DNA of 64,000 nucleotides from Marinomonas communis (GTDB lineage Bacteria > Pseudomonadota > Gammaproteobacteria > Pseudomonadales > Marinomonadaceae), in contig NZ_SNZA01000001.1 in NCBI RefSeq assembly GCF_004363305.1, positions 584,902 to 648,901 on the forward strand, in the 5' to 3' direction. The translations under genes were made by a program, and so were the position numbers. Positions within the stretch are counted from its first letter, which is position 1. The number at the start of each line of letters is the position of its first letter. Shown here in pieces: positions 63,721 through 64,000 of this stretch. Below the pieces are notes generated by a model, which did not search any database, was not told where the DNA came from, and saw nothing but the letters and a program-made list of their open reading frames with translations.

Positions 63721-64000
63721 TTAGTTCAATGCAGTGCGGTTAGTTATTGGTTTTCGCCGAATAACCCTATGAGATTGATGTCTATTCAGATAGCGTTCAA
63801 ATAGACGCCAAATTGAAACAAATACAATGGCAATAATTAGGTACATAGCAGCAGCAACGAGGTACACATTTATGTCAAAGGATTGTGAGAACACCCTTCT
63901 GGTCTGCCCCATCAAATCCATAACAGTTATCACACTCGCGACAGCCCCTCCTTTCAACATTAAGATCACCTCATTCCCCAAAGCTGGGAAGGCCGTTCTG
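63721..64000 (-). CDS. Polar amino acid ABC transporter permease (5' end outside window)
   Basis: The frame stays open to the right edge (RTAFPALGNEVILMLKGGAV reads on from the last bases), so the TTG at 63981 is internal and the start lies beyond the window. The visible 93 residues are the C-terminal part of a HisM/ArtM-type inner-membrane permease: the coupling-helix segment ALGNEVILMLKGGAVASVITVMDLMGQ, one more membrane helix (VYLVAAAMYLIIAIVFVSIW) and a basic tail. Sequence position before dgcN-dgcA suggests glutamate or another acidic or polar amino acid as cargo. Confidence 0.85.
   Translation of the reverse strand, partial: RTAFPALGNEVILMLKGGAVASVITVMDLMGQTRRVFSQSFDINVYLVAAAMYLIIAIVFVSIWRLFERYLNRHQSHRVIRRKPITNRTALN

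Noticed and set aside
63721..63981. Complete 86-residue membrane protein starting at TTG 63981
   Set aside because: The frame continues to the window edge and encodes typical permease sequence, so this is the C-terminal part of a longer gene.

Overview
The window reads as a stretch of chromosome from a marine gammaproteobacterium of the Oceanospirillales/Pseudomonadales type; Marinomonas or a relative is the best guess. The reasons are the moderate G+C, the msrB-alaA-htpX neighbourhood (as I recall it from Pseudomonas), an MksBEF condensin, CheV and a Cache-type chemoreceptor, many cyclic-di-GMP proteins, and D-glutamate and acyl-CoA catabolism genes. The genus is an inference, not something the sequence proves. 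Almost all of the DNA is coding. I see no insertion sequence, prophage, integrase, rRNA or CRISPR array.

Layout. 0-11.4 kb: a 5'-truncated HD-GYP response regulator, a CHASE-GGDEF cyclase, an FMN-dependent (L)-lactate-type dehydrogenase convergent with NDH-2, a YaiI protein, a large acyl-CoA dehydrogenase with an AraC regulator, a small basic protein, cytochrome b562 and a chemoreceptor. 11.5-18.5 kb: a small secreted protein, a Lon-like protease, then the packed operon pabC-mltG-tmk-holB-tatD. 18.5-19.3 kb: six tRNA genes (4 Glu, 2 Gly) under one promoter. 19.4-25.1 kb: YajG-like lipoprotein, msrB, alaA, htpX, and the operon epmC-pdxB-pilZ. 25.1-31.3 kb: the glycine module, gcvT divergent from glyA-gcvH-gcvP. 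31.5-35.3 kb: YdeP-type molybdoenzyme and SstT. 35.5-42.1 kb: cbiX, then mksF-mksE-mksB, a BolA-family gene and a STAS gene, all head to tail. 42.2-49.4 kb: an SDR epimerase, the operon TSUP-hemH-HAD-LEA-like-zinc finger, cheV, a second TatD, a glutaredoxin-like protein and a TetR regulator. 49.5-57.7 kb: ybbA-ybbP-polB divergent from tesA-hydroxyacid dehydrogenase-truC-yciH. 57.8-61.6 kb: a degenerate GGDEF protein, a thioesterase, an MHYT-PAS-PAS-GGDEF cyclase and tRNA-Ser. 61.7-64 kb: dgcA, dgcN and the end of an amino-acid ABC permease gene that runs off the window.

How the genes work together. The glycine cleavage genes and serine hydroxymethyltransferase interconvert glycine, serine and C1-folate; SstT imports serine; PdxB makes the PLP that GlyA and GcvP need. 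PabC supplies p-aminobenzoate for the folate used by GcvT and GlyA. DgcN, DgcA and the permease look like a D-glutamate uptake and catabolism unit. Five proteins make, break or may bind cyclic-di-GMP, and two belong to chemotaxis.

Most worth a second look: the MksBEF operon that lacks an MksG/JetD nuclease and instead continues into bolA and STAS genes; two identical 16-bp inverted repeats flanking the gcvT/glyA divergent promoters; a periplasmic LEA-like protein with four exact 11-residue repeats; a folded, non-coding element after gcvP; and hairpins embedded in the coding ends of msrB and of a small secreted protein gene. I do not see a clearly new multi-gene defence or mobile system.
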